A stretch of 63,242 bases of DNA, taken from the NCBI GenBank assembly GCA_002493905.1, contig DLAJ01000003.1, forward strand, positions 1 through 63,242, written 5' to 3'. Positions within the stretch are counted from its first letter, which is position 1, and each line of letters begins with the position of its first letter. The position numbers and the translations under genes are program-made. Of the stretch, positions 41,231 through 50,447 are shown piece by piece. The notes beneath the pieces were generated by a model. It was not told where the DNA came from. It saw only the letters and a list, made by a program, of their open reading frames with translations, and ran no database searches. Origin of the DNA: Lachnospiraceae bacterium UBA7050 (lineage in GTDB: Bacteria; Bacillota; Clostridia; Lachnospirales; Lachnospiraceae).

Positions 41231-44200
41231 ATGAGTGAGGTAAAGCGTATTTATGTGGAAAAAAAGCAGCCGTATGCGGCGGCGGCAAAGGAACTGACGG
41301 GGGATATCCGCAGTTATCTCGGAATGGACAGTGTAAAAAAGGTGCGTATGCTGATCCGGTATGATGTGGAAAACATATCCGATGATGTGTTTGAGCAGGC
41401 ATGCCGGACTGTATTCTGCGAGCCGCCCGTTGATATGCTCTATCGTGAGACGATTGATATTCCTGAAGGCGCGCATGTATTCAGTGTGGAATATCTGCCG
41501 GGACAGTTTGACCAGCGGGCGGATTCCGCAGTCCAGTGCGTCCGCTTCTTAAAAGAGGATGAGGAGCCGATCATTAAGACGGCTGTTACTTATATCGTTG
41601 AAGGAGATGTGACGGACGCGCAGATGGAAAAGATCAAGGCGTACTGCATCAATCCGGTGGATTCGAAAGAGACGGGCTTAGAGAAGCCTGATACGCTTAA
41701 GGTGGAGTATGCAGAGCCGGATGATGTGGCGGTGCTTCATGATTTTACGGCGATGGACGACGCATCGTTCCGGGCGCTGTATGATTCGCTCGGGCTGGCG
41801 ATGACCTATGAGGACTTTTTACATATCCGCCATTATTTCAGCGGGGAGGAGCACCGCGACCCGACGATGACGGAAATCCGTGTGCTGGATACCTATTGGT
41901 CCGACCATTGCCGCCATACGACGTTTTCGACGGAACTAAAGGATATTACGTTTGGGGATGGCGTTTATCGCACGCCGATCGAAAAATCCTATCAGAATTA
42001 TCTGGACGCGCGCAGTGAACTCTATGCCGGACGGAGCGATAAGTTTGTCTGCCTGATGGATTTAGCGCTTATGGCGATGCGTAAGCTGAAGGCGGAGGGA
42101 AAACTGGAGGACATGGAGAAGTCCGACGAGATCAACGCCTGCTCGATTGTCGTGCCGGTTGAGGTTGACGGAAAAGAAGAAGAGTGGCTTGTGTTTTTCA
42201 AGAATGAGACGCACAACCATCCGACTGAGATTGAACCGTTCGGAGGCGCTGCGACCTGTCTTGGCGGCGCGATCCGGGACCCGCTTTCCGGCAGGGGCTA
42301 TGTCTATCAGGCGATGCGCATTACCGGGGCGGCTGACCCGACGGTGCCTGTGGAGCAGACTTTACAGGGAAAACTGTCCCAGAAAAAGCTTGTGCGTGGA
42401 GCTGCAAGCGGCTATTCGTCCTACGGCAACCAGATCGGACTGGCAACCGGTTATGTGAAAGAAGTATATCATCCTGATTATGTGGCAAAGAGAATGGAAA
42501 TCGGCGCGGTCATGGGCGCAGCACCAAGAAAACATGTTATCCGGGAAAATTCCGAGCCCGATGATGTGATCATCCTGCTTGGAGGACGCACGGGACGGGA
42601 CGGCTGCGGCGGAGCGACCGGCTCTTCCAAAGTGCATACGACACAGTCCCTGACGACATGCGGTGCGGAAGTACAGAAGGGCAACGCGCCGACGGAGCGG
42701 AAAATCCAGCGCCTGTTCCGCAGGCCGGAAGTGACGCGGATCATTAAGAAATGTAATGATTTCGGTGCGGGCGGCGTATCCGTGGCAATCGGCGAGCTTG
42801 CGGACGGATTGCGTGTTGACCTTGACAAAGTACCGAAAAAATATGCGGGCTTAGACGGCACGGAACTCGCGATCTCCGAATCGCAGGAGCGTATGGCGGT
42901 TGTTGTCGCGCCCAAAGATGCGGAGGAGTTTCTCGCCTATGCCGCAGAGGAAAACTTAGAGGCGGTGAAAGTAGCGGTTGTGACAAAACAGCCGCGTCTG
43001 GTGCTCACATGGCGGGGAAAAGAGATTGTAAATATCGCGAGGGCATTTCTTGATACGAATGGTGCGCATCAGGAGACGGCAGTTTTTGTCGATATGCCGG
43101 AGGAAGCGGATAACTATTTAGAAAAAACGGCGGTTCCCGATGTGGAAACGGCGTTGAAAAACGGTGATGTACGCGGTGCATGGCTTGCGACGCTGAATGA
43201 CCTCAACGTCTGCTCACAGAAGGGGCTCGTGGAGATGTTTGACTCCTCGATCGGTGCGGGCAGCGTCTACATGCCTTATGGCGGGAAATACCAGCTCACG
43301 GAGACGCAGACGATGGTGGCAAAGCTGCCGGCGCTTAACGGAAAGACCGATGTGGTCACGATGATGAGCTACGGATTCGACCCTTATTTATCGAGCTGGA
43401 GCCCGTATCACGGTGCGGTCTATGCCGTCACGCAGTCTTTGAGCAAGATCGTGGCAGCAGGCGGCGATTACCGCAAGGTCCGCTTTACGTTTCAGGAATA
43501 TTTCCGCCGCATGACAAAGGAGCCTTCGCGCTGGAGTCAGCCGTTTGCGGCGCTGCTTGGCGCTTATGACGCGCAGATCGGCTTCGGGCTGCCATCCATT
43601 GGCGGTAAGGACAGTATGTCCGGCACCTTTAATGAGATCGACGTGCCTCCGACTCTCGTATCGTTTGCGGTCGATGTGGCGCATGAAAAGAATATCATTA
43701 CGCCGGAACTCAAAAAAGCCGGAAACGTACTTGTGAAATTTTCACTGGAAAAAGATCAGTACGACCTTCCTGTTTATGAAAAGGTTATGGCACTGTATGA
43801 TGCGCTTTCGAAGCTGATTGCGGACGGCGTGATCGTATCGGCGTATGTGCTTGACGCTTATGGCGTGGCTGCGGCAGTTTCCAAAATGGCGTTTGGTAAC
43901 GGACTCGGCGTACGCATTGCAGATGAGGTTCCTGCGGAATCGCTGTTTGCAAACGAGATCGGAAACCTGATCGCGGAGGTCGTGCCGGAGCGCATGGAGG
44001 AGATTTCGGCTCCTTATGAGAAGATCGGTGAAGTGTCAGAAAAAGATTTTGTCTGCGGCACTATGCACCTTGCGTCGGAGGAGGCGCTTGCGGCATGGAA
44101 AGCGAAATTAGAGCGCGTATTTCCAACAAAGGCGGAAAAGGGAAGCGAGGCTGTTCATACCGGAATTTATCGTGCGGACAGCATTCATATCTGCAAAAAT

Positions 44201-45007
44201 AAGGTGGCGAAGCCGACTGTGTTCATTCCTGTATTTCCGGGTACGAACTGCGAGTATGACAGCGCGAAAGCATTTGAGCGTGCAGGCGCGGACGTGATTA
44301 CGAAGGTGTTCCGCAACCTGACGGCTGAAGATATCCGCGAATCCGTATCGGAATTTGAAAAAGCAATTGCGCAGGCGCAGATCATGATGTTTCCGGGCGG
44401 CTTTTCGGCGGGCGACGAGCCGGACGGCAGCGCGAAATTCTTTGCGACCGCATTCCGCAATGCGAAACTGAAAGAGGCGGTCAGAAAGCTGCTCGATGAG
44501 AGAGACGGTCTGGCGCTCGGCATCTGCAACGGTTTTCAGGCGCTGATCAAGCTTGGACTTGTGCCGCACGGAGAGATTGTCGGACAGAATGAGGATTCTC
44601 CGACGCTGACCTTTAACACGATCAACCGCCACATTTCGAAGATGGCTTATATCAAAGTGGTATCCAATCTGTCGCCGTGGCTTGCGGGCGCAGAATTAGG
44701 TAAGACTTATGTAAACCCGGCATCCCATGGAGAGGGACGCTTTGTTGCTCCCGCAGAGTGGGTTGAGAAGCTGTTTGCAAACGGGCAGGTGGCAACGCAG
44801 TATGCGGACCCGGACGGAAATGTATCCATGGACGAGGAATGGAATATCAACGGTTCCTACCGGGCAATAGAAGGGATCACTTCGCCTGACGGACGTGTAT
44901 TCGGCAAGATGGCACATTCGGAACGCCGCGGGGAAAGCGTTGCGGTCAATATTTACGGCGAGCAGGATTTGAAGATTTTTGAGTCCGGCGTAAAGTATTT
45001 CCGTTAA
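41231..45007 (+). CDS. purL: Phosphoribosylformylglycinamidine synthase (single-chain PurL)
   Basis: A 1258-residue FGAM synthase of purine synthesis that combines FGAR, glutamine and ATP. Synthetase domains with HHTTF-like and DHCRHTTFSTEL near residue 230, the ATP site PTEIEPFGGAATCLGGAIRD, and the second AIR synthase-like half (GGKDSMSGTFNE) precede a C-terminal class I glutaminase with VFPGTNCEYDS, FPGGFSAGDE and catalytic Cys in LGICNGFQALIKLG; the His-Glu pair lies near the end. So PurS, PurL and PurQ functions are on one chain. The start at 41231 (MSEVKRIYVEKK) is the usual N-terminus for this group; its ribosome site is weak. No other pur gene is adjacent. Confidence 0.96.
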   Translation: MSEVKRIYVEKKQPYAAAAKELTGDIRSYLGMDSVKKVRMLIRYDVENISDDVFEQACRTVFCEPPVDMLYRETIDIPEGAHVFSVEYLPGQFDQRADSAVQCVRFLKEDEEPIIKTAVTYIVEGDVTDAQMEKIKAYCINPVDSKETGLEKPDTLKVEYAEPDDVAVLHDFTAMDDASFRALYDSLGLAMTYEDFLHIRHYFSGEEHRDPTMTEIRVLDTYWSDHCRHTTFSTELKDITFGDGVYRTPIEKSYQNYLDARSELYAGRSDKFVCLMDLALMAMRKLKAEGKLEDMEKSDEINACSIVVPVEVDGKEEEWLVFFKNETHNHPTEIEPFGGAATCLGGAIRDPLSGRGYVYQAMRITGAADPTVPVEQTLQGKLSQKKLVRGAASGYSSYGNQIGLATGYVKEVYHPDYVAKRMEIGAVMGAAPRKHVIRENSEPDDVIILLGGRTGRDGCGGATGSSKVHTTQSLTTCGAEVQKGNAPTERKIQRLFRRPEVTRIIKKCNDFGAGGVSVAIGELADGLRVDLDKVPKKYAGLDGTELAISESQERMAVVVAPKDAEEFLAYAAEENLEAVKVAVVTKQPRLVLTWRGKEIVNIARAFLDTNGAHQETAVFVDMPEEADNYLEKTAVPDVETALKNGDVRGAWLATLNDLNVCSQKGLVEMFDSSIGAGSVYMPYGGKYQLTETQTMVAKLPALNGKTDVVTMMSYGFDPYLSSWSPYHGAVYAVTQSLSKIVAAGGDYRKVRFTFQEYFRRMTKEPSRWSQPFAALLGAYDAQIGFGLPSIGGKDSMSGTFNEIDVPPTLVSFAVDVAHEKNIITPELKKAGNVLVKFSLEKDQYDLPVYEKVMALYDALSKLIADGVIVSAYVLDAYGVAAAVSKMAFGNGLGVRIADEVPAESLFANEIGNLIAEVVPERMEEISAPYEKIGEVSEKDFVCGTMHLASEEALAAWKAKLERVFPTKAEKGSEAVHTGIYRADSIHICKNKVAKPTVFIPVFPGTNCEYDSAKAFERAGADVITKVFRNLTAEDIRESVSEFEKAIAQAQIMMFPGGFSAGDEPDGSAKFFATAFRNAKLKEAVRKLLDERDGLALGICNGFQALIKLGLVPHGEIVGQNEDSPTLTFNTINRHISKMAYIKVVSNLSPWLAGAELGKTYVNPASHGEGRFVAPAEWVEKLFANGQVATQYADPDGNVSMDEEWNINGSYRAIEGITSPDGRVFGKMAHSERRGESVAVNIYGEQDLKIFESGVKYFR

Positions 45008-45111
45008 GTTTGGAAATACTATTGAACAGTGTTACTTGACAGAGCATACTTGCCTTTTAGGAAGCGTTACTGTCAGTGACATGATTAATAGCAGGAATGA
45101 GGATTGGAGTT

Positions 45112-45798
45112 ATGTCAACTCAAAAAAATGATCAGCCCATACAGGCCGACAGCATCCTGTTTGATGTGGACGGCACAATCTGGGATTCACGAGATACGGT
45201 CGTAACGGCGTGGAATGCAGTAATGGAGCGGGAGTATCCTGAAAAGGGTGCATTTCCAAAAGAATTTTTAACAGGACTGTTTGGAAAGACGATGGAGGAT
45301 ATTGCCGCGGCGCTGTTTCCGGAATTGGAGGGAGAGGCGCGCGCTAAGATGGCAGAGCGCTGCTTTCAGTATGAGAATGAACTGCTGGACGAGAAACCCG
45401 GCACGGTTTATGACGGTGTGAAAGAAACGATGACGCTTCTTGCCAAGAAGTTTCCGCTCTTTATTGTCAGCAACTGCCAGTGCGGTTATATTGAGGCGTG
45501 CATGAAAGGGGCGGGCATTACGGAGCTGATTACCGATCATCTCTGCTATGGGGACACGCTGGCGCCAAAAAGTGAGACGCTGCGCCGGCTGATTGAAAAG
45601 CACGGCCTAAAGCATCCGGTCTATGTCGGAGATACGCAGGGGGATGCGGATGCCTGCAGAGAGGCGGGCGTGCCGATGATTTTTGTGACTTACGGGCTGG
45701 GAACCGTAGAAAATCCACAGATTTCCATTGATTCCATTAGGGAGCTCCCACAGGTTGTTGAACACTGTTCAATGGCAGAAACCAATAATAATAAGTAA
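45112..45798 (+). CDS. HAD phosphatase, phosphoglycolate phosphatase-like
   Basis: A 228-residue cytoplasmic HAD subfamily IA enzyme. Motif I ILFDVDGTIWDS (nucleophile and acid Asp), motif II FIVSNCQ, Lys in LAPKSETL and motif IV YVGDTQGDADACREAGV are intact. The start at 45112 has GGATTGGAG upstream. It lies between purL and carA and is separated from carA by an inverted repeat. Substrate is likely a small phosphoester; unknown. Confidence 0.9.
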   Translation: MSTQKNDQPIQADSILFDVDGTIWDSRDTVVTAWNAVMEREYPEKGAFPKEFLTGLFGKTMEDIAAALFPELEGEARAKMAERCFQYENELLDEKPGTVYDGVKETMTLLAKKFPLFIVSNCQCGYIEACMKGAGITELITDHLCYGDTLAPKSETLRRLIEKHGLKHPVYVGDTQGDADACREAGVPMIFVTYGLGTVENPQISIDSIRELPQVVEHCSMAETNNNK

Positions 45799-45834
45799 GT
45801 TCCTAAATCATTGATGGTACTATTTTACCACGCT

Positions 45835-45881
45835 ATAGGGCGCGAACGGCTGTTGAAGCCGGACGCGCCCTATGCTATAAT
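45835..45881 (+). promoter_or_regulatory. carA promoter overlapped by an inverted repeat
   Basis: ATAGGGCGCG (45835-45844) and CGCGCCCTAT (45864-45873) form a perfect 10-bp inverted repeat with an inner GGC/GCC stem. The -35 box TTGAAG (45853-45858) lies in its loop, and TATAAT (45876-45881) comes 17 bases later, just past the right arm. A structure or a bound protein here would block the promoter. Confidence 0.6.
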
Positions 45882-45929
45882 AAATTGATTATGGATGATT
45901 ATGGATTTTGGAAGGGAACGGATACGCGA

Positions 45930-47144
45930 ATGAAAGCAGCATTCTTGATTTTGGAAGACGGTACCGTGTTCAAAGGGTATCAGATCGGCGCTGATAAAGA
46001 AGTCGTCAGCGAGATCGTGTTCAACACCTCCATGGCGGGGTATCTGGAAGTCCTGACGGACCCGTCCTATGCGGGACAGGCCGTGTGCATGACTTATCCG
46101 CTGATCGGCAATTACGGGGTGTGCCACGAGGACATGGAGTCAAAGCAGCCGTGGCCGGACGCCTTCATTGTCAGGGAATTGTCCAACGTTCCGAGCAATT
46201 TCAGGAGCGATGAGACGATTCAAAGTTTTCTTCTGCGTTATGATGTGCCGGGCATTGCCGGAATCGATACGCGTGCGCTGGTCAAGCTTCTTCGCGAAAA
46301 AGGTACGATGAACGGCATGATCACCACGAATGAACAATTCTGCATCGAATCCATTCTTCCCAGATTAAAAGAATATCGGACGGGCAAGGTTGTTGAAAAA
46401 GTGACCTGCAGTGAGCCCTATGTGATAGAAGGTACGAAAGAGCTTTCCGAGAACGGTCCTGTTTCCGGTTCGTCGCATTTCGACGCAGGCCGGTATGCAC
46501 GGTTTGTAAGCGGGGATAAGGAAGAGAGAGAAAAACGCCCTTCGCTCGTACGTAAGCTGAACGGAGCCGGACTGCGCGTCGCGCTGTTTGATTTTGGGGC
46601 AAAAGATAATATTGCGCATTCCCTTGCACAGAGAGGCTGCGAAGTGACCGTTTATCCGGCCGGCACCACAGCGGACGAGGTCATTGCTTCAAAGCCGGAC
46701 GGCATTATGCTGAGTAATGGTCCCGGCGACCCGAAGGAATGTACGGGAATCATATCACAGTTGAAAAAGCTCTACGAGACAGATATTCCCATTTTCGGCA
46801 TCTGCCTTGGTCATCAGCTCATGGCGCTTGCTACGGGTGCAGACACGTTCAAGATGAAATACGGACACCGCGGAGGCAATCACCCGGTAAAAGACCTGTC
46901 GACGGGCAGAGTTTATATTACGTCGCAGAATCATGGGTATGTTGTCGATATGGACAAGCTTGATAAGCGGGTTGCCGTGCCCGCGTTTGTCAATGTCAAC
47001 GACGGTACCAACGAGGGCTTATCCTATACGGGCAAACGGATCTTTACGGTGCAGTACCACCCCGAAGCCTGTGCGGGACCGCAGGATTCCGCGTATCTGT
47101 TTGACCGGTTTATCAAGATGATGGAGGAATACAAGAATGCCTAA
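45930..47144 (+). CDS. carA: Carbamoyl-phosphate synthase small subunit
   Basis: The 404-residue glutaminase subunit that feeds ammonia to CarB for carbamoyl phosphate, shared by pyrimidine and arginine synthesis. N-terminal domain with FNTSMAGYLEVLTDPSYAGQ, then a class I glutaminase with LSNGPGDPKECTG, the catalytic Cys in IFGICLGHQLMALATGA, and YHPEACAGPQDS. There is an insert of about 40 charged residues (SSHFDAGRYARFVSGDKEEREK) between the two domains, not usual. The start at 45930 is preceded by AAGGGAACGG. It overlaps carB by 8 bases, so the two are translationally coupled. Confidence 0.96.
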   Translation: MKAAFLILEDGTVFKGYQIGADKEVVSEIVFNTSMAGYLEVLTDPSYAGQAVCMTYPLIGNYGVCHEDMESKQPWPDAFIVRELSNVPSNFRSDETIQSFLLRYDVPGIAGIDTRALVKLLREKGTMNGMITTNEQFCIESILPRLKEYRTGKVVEKVTCSEPYVIEGTKELSENGPVSGSSHFDAGRYARFVSGDKEEREKRPSLVRKLNGAGLRVALFDFGAKDNIAHSLAQRGCEVTVYPAGTTADEVIASKPDGIMLSNGPGDPKECTGIISQLKKLYETDIPIFGICLGHQLMALATGADTFKMKYGHRGGNHPVKDLSTGRVYITSQNHGYVVDMDKLDKRVAVPAFVNVNDGTNEGLSYTGKRIFTVQYHPEACAGPQDSAYLFDRFIKMMEEYKNA

Positions 47145-50100
47145 GAACCCTAATATCAAAAAGGTACTTGTGATCGGTTCGGGGCCGATCGTGATCGGAC
47201 AGGCGGCGGAATTTGATTATGCAGGCACACAGGCATGCCGATCGCTCAAAGAGGAGGGCGTCGAGGTCATCTTGGTCAATTCCAATCCGGCGACGATCAT
47301 GACGGATGGGGACATTGCGGATAAGGTATACATAGAACCGCTTTCGGCACGCGTTCTAGAGCAGATCATTCTAAAAGAGCAGCCGGACAGCGTGCTGCCG
47401 ACGCTTGGCGGGCAGGCAGGCTTAAATTTAGGCATGGAGCTTGCAGAATCGGGTTTCCTTGAAGAGCATGGCGTGAAGCTGATCGGGACAACGGCTTTAA
47501 CGATCCGGAAGGCCGAAGACCGTTTGGAATTTAAGAATACCATGGAAAAACTGGGGGAGCCGGTCGCTGCGTCCCTTGTTGTTGAGAGCATTGAGGACGG
47601 CGTTTCTTTTGCAAAGCAGATCGGGTATCCGGTCGTGCTCCGTCCGGCATATACGCTTGGAGGTTCTGGAGGCGGCATTGCCCACAATCAGGCTCAGCTG
47701 GAGGAGATTCTTGAGAACGGACTCCGCCTTTCCCGCGTCGGGCAGGTATTGGTTGAGCGCTGCATTGCAGGCTGGAAAGAGATTGAGTATGAAGTGATGC
47801 GGGACGGCGCCGGCAACGTGATTACCGTCTGCAACATGGAGAATATCGATCCGGTCGGTGTTCACACGGGAGACAGCATTGTTGTTGCACCGTCGCAGAC
47901 GCTTTCAGATAAAGAGTATCAGATGCTGCGGACGTCAGCCTTAAATATCATCAGCGAGCTGGAGATCACGGGAGGCTGTAACGTTCAGTTTGCGCTTCAC
48001 CCGACCAGCTTTGAGTATTGTGTCATCGAGGTGAATCCACGCGTGAGCCGTTCGTCGGCCTTAGCGTCGAAGGCGACGGGATATCCGATCGCAAAAGTGG
48101 CTGCGAAGATCGCGCTCGGCTATACGCTGGACGAGATTAAGAACGCGATTACTGGAAAGACCTATGCAAGCTTTGAACCGACGCTTGATTACTGCGTCGT
48201 CAAGCTGCCGAGGCTTCCGTTTGATAAATTTATTACGGCTAAAAGGACATTGACCACGCAGATGAAGGCGACGGGCGAAGTCATGAGCATCTGTACGAAT
48301 TTTGAGGGCGCGCTTATGAAGGCGCTGCGCTCACTGGAGCAGCATGTGGACAGCCTGCGCAGCTACGATTTTACGGCATTATCGAAAGAGGAGCTGTTAC
48401 AGCGGCTTCAGATCGTGGATGATCAGCGCATTTTTGTGATCGCGGAAGCGCTCCGCAAGAAAATCAGCTATGAAGAGATTCATGCCATCACGATGGTGGA
48501 TGTCTGGTTTATCGACAAACTGGCGGCGCTTGTCGCGATGGAGGACAGGCTGGAAAAAGAACCGCTTTCACTGCCTCTCTTAAAAGAAGCAAAGCGCATG
48601 GAATTTCCTGACAATGTGATTGCCGCCCTGAGCGGAAAAGCGCAGGATGAGATCAAGAAGATGCGTTATGAAAACGGCATTGTGGCGGCTTATAAGATGG
48701 TCGATACCTGCGCAGCCGAGTTTGAGGCGGCGACGCCATATTATTATTCCGTTTATGACGGGGAAAACGAAGCGGTACAGACAAAGCCGGAGAAGAAGGT
48801 GCTTGTGCTTGGATCGGGACCGATCCGTATCGGGCAGGGAATTGAATTTGATTATTGTTCCGTTCACGCGACATGGGCATTTGCAAAAGAGGGCTACGAA
48901 ACCATTATCATCAATAATAACCCGGAAACCGTCAGCACGGATTTTGACATCGCGGATAAGCTTTATTTTGAACCGCTGACGCCGGAGGATGTGGAAAACA
49001 TTGTCAATATTGAAAAGCCGGACGGTGCAGTTGTCCAGTTTGGCGGGCAGACGGCGATCAAGCTGACGGAAAGCCTGATGAAAATGGGGGTTCCGATTCT
49101 CGGCACAAAGGCGGAGGACGTTGACGCCGCAGAGGACAGGGAACTGTTTGACCGGATTCTTCAGGAGACAGAAATTCCGCGCGCGGCCGGAGGAACGGTC
49201 TATACCGCAGAGCAGGCAAAAGAAGTCGCGAACCGGCTTGGCTACCCGGTGCTTGTCAGACCTTCTTATGTGCTCGGCGGACAGGGGATGCAGATCGCGA
49301 TTTCCGATGCGGAGATCGAAGAGTTTATGGCGGTCATCAACCGTTATGAGCAGGATCACCCGATTTTGGTGGATAAGTATCTGATGGGGAAGGAATTGGA
49401 GGTGGACGCTGTCTGCGACGGAGAAGACATCCTGATTCCGGGCATCATGGAACATATCGAGCGTACAGGCGTTCATTCGGGTGATAGTATTTCCGTATAT
49501 CCGGCGCATACGGTCAGCGATAAAGTGAAGGAGACAATTGCTGAATATTCGCGCAGGCTTGCAAGGGCGCTGCATGTCCGGGGACTCATCAATATTCAGT
49601 TCATAGCGGTGGGCGATGAAGTATATGTCATTGAGGTCAACCCGCGCTCAAGCCGTACGGTTCCCTATATCAGCAAAGTGACGGGTATTCCGATCGTGGA
49701 ATTGGCAACAAAAGTCATTATTGGCAATACGATCAAAGATTTAGGATATGAACCGGGGTTACAGCCGGAAGCGGATTATGTTGCGATCAAAATGCCGGTT
49801 TTCTCCTTTGAAAAGATCAGAGGTGCGGAGATCAGCTTAGGACCGGAAATGAAATCGACCGGAGAATGCCTGGGTATCGGTAAAACGTTCCAGGAGGCAT
49901 TATATAAAGCGTTCCTTGGAGCAGGAGTCGATCTGCCGAAATATAAGCAGATGATCATTACGGTAAAGGATGCTGATAAGGGAGAGGCGATTGAGATCGG
50001 ACGGCGGTTTGAAAAACTCGGCTATACGATTTATGCCACCAGAAGTACGGCGCAGGCGTTGAATGATGCGGGCGTCAAGGCGCGCAAGGTCAATAAGATC

Positions 50101-50346
50101 AATCAGGAGTCCCCGACCGTCATGGACCTGATCTTAGGACACCGCATTGATCTGGTTATTGATACGCCGACGCAGGGCAGGGACAAATCCAGGGACGGCT
50201 TTTTGATTCGAAGAACTGCGATTGAAACCGGAGTCAACTGTTTAACATCGCTTGATACGGCACGCGCGCTTGTGACCAGTTTAGAAAATGCCGAGCATAC
50301 GCAGATGACATTGATTGATATTGCAAGGATCGCAAAGAGGTCATGA
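47137..50346 (+). CDS. carB: Carbamoyl-phosphate synthase large subunit
   Basis: The 1069-residue subunit that makes carbamoyl phosphate from bicarbonate, ammonia and two ATP. Two homologous ATP-grasp halves are seen, each starting with a VLVIGSGPIVIGQAAEFDYAG or VLVLGSGPIRIGQGIEFDYC motif, with metal and ATP residues in VIEVNPRVSRSSALASKATGYPIAKV and YVIEVNPRSSRTVPYISKVTGIP. The C-terminal MGS-like allosteric domain (about 930-1069) ends TSLDTARALVTSLE. Length matches the family. It begins within the carA end (AAGAATGCC). Regulation by UMP or ornithine is usual for the family but not seen here. Confidence 0.98.
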   Translation: MPKNPNIKKVLVIGSGPIVIGQAAEFDYAGTQACRSLKEEGVEVILVNSNPATIMTDGDIADKVYIEPLSARVLEQIILKEQPDSVLPTLGGQAGLNLGMELAESGFLEEHGVKLIGTTALTIRKAEDRLEFKNTMEKLGEPVAASLVVESIEDGVSFAKQIGYPVVLRPAYTLGGSGGGIAHNQAQLEEILENGLRLSRVGQVLVERCIAGWKEIEYEVMRDGAGNVITVCNMENIDPVGVHTGDSIVVAPSQTLSDKEYQMLRTSALNIISELEITGGCNVQFALHPTSFEYCVIEVNPRVSRSSALASKATGYPIAKVAAKIALGYTLDEIKNAITGKTYASFEPTLDYCVVKLPRLPFDKFITAKRTLTTQMKATGEVMSICTNFEGALMKALRSLEQHVDSLRSYDFTALSKEELLQRLQIVDDQRIFVIAEALRKKISYEEIHAITMVDVWFIDKLAALVAMEDRLEKEPLSLPLLKEAKRMEFPDNVIAALSGKAQDEIKKMRYENGIVAAYKMVDTCAAEFEAATPYYYSVYDGENEAVQTKPEKKVLVLGSGPIRIGQGIEFDYCSVHATWAFAKEGYETIIINNNPETVSTDFDIADKLYFEPLTPEDVENIVNIEKPDGAVVQFGGQTAIKLTESLMKMGVPILGTKAEDVDAAEDRELFDRILQETEIPRAAGGTVYTAEQAKEVANRLGYPVLVRPSYVLGGQGMQIAISDAEIEEFMAVINRYEQDHPILVDKYLMGKELEVDAVCDGEDILIPGIMEHIERTGVHSGDSISVYPAHTVSDKVKETIAEYSRRLARALHVRGLINIQFIAVGDEVYVIEVNPRSSRTVPYISKVTGIPIVELATKVIIGNTIKDLGYEPGLQPEADYVAIKMPVFSFEKIRGAEISLGPEMKSTGECLGIGKTFQEALYKAFLGAGVDLPKYKQMIITVKDADKGEAIEIGRRFEKLGYTIYATRSTAQALNDAGVKARKVNKINQESPTVMDLILGHRIDLVIDTPTQGRDKSRDGFLIRRTAIETGVNCLTSLDTARALVTSLENAEHTQMTLIDIARIAKRS

Positions 50347-50447
50347 AAGGTACTTGGCACAGGACAGAAAATTTGACAGGAAAGAAGGACAGCGATTATT
50401 TGATATCTGTTTAATGAAAAATAGTCGGAAGAAAACGTAAATAGCGG

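Noticed and set aside
48580..49575. A 331-codon ORF on the minus strand
   Set aside because: It lies wholly antisense to carB, whose conserved protein sequence explains the composition; its translation has no recognisable motif and there is no ribosome site.
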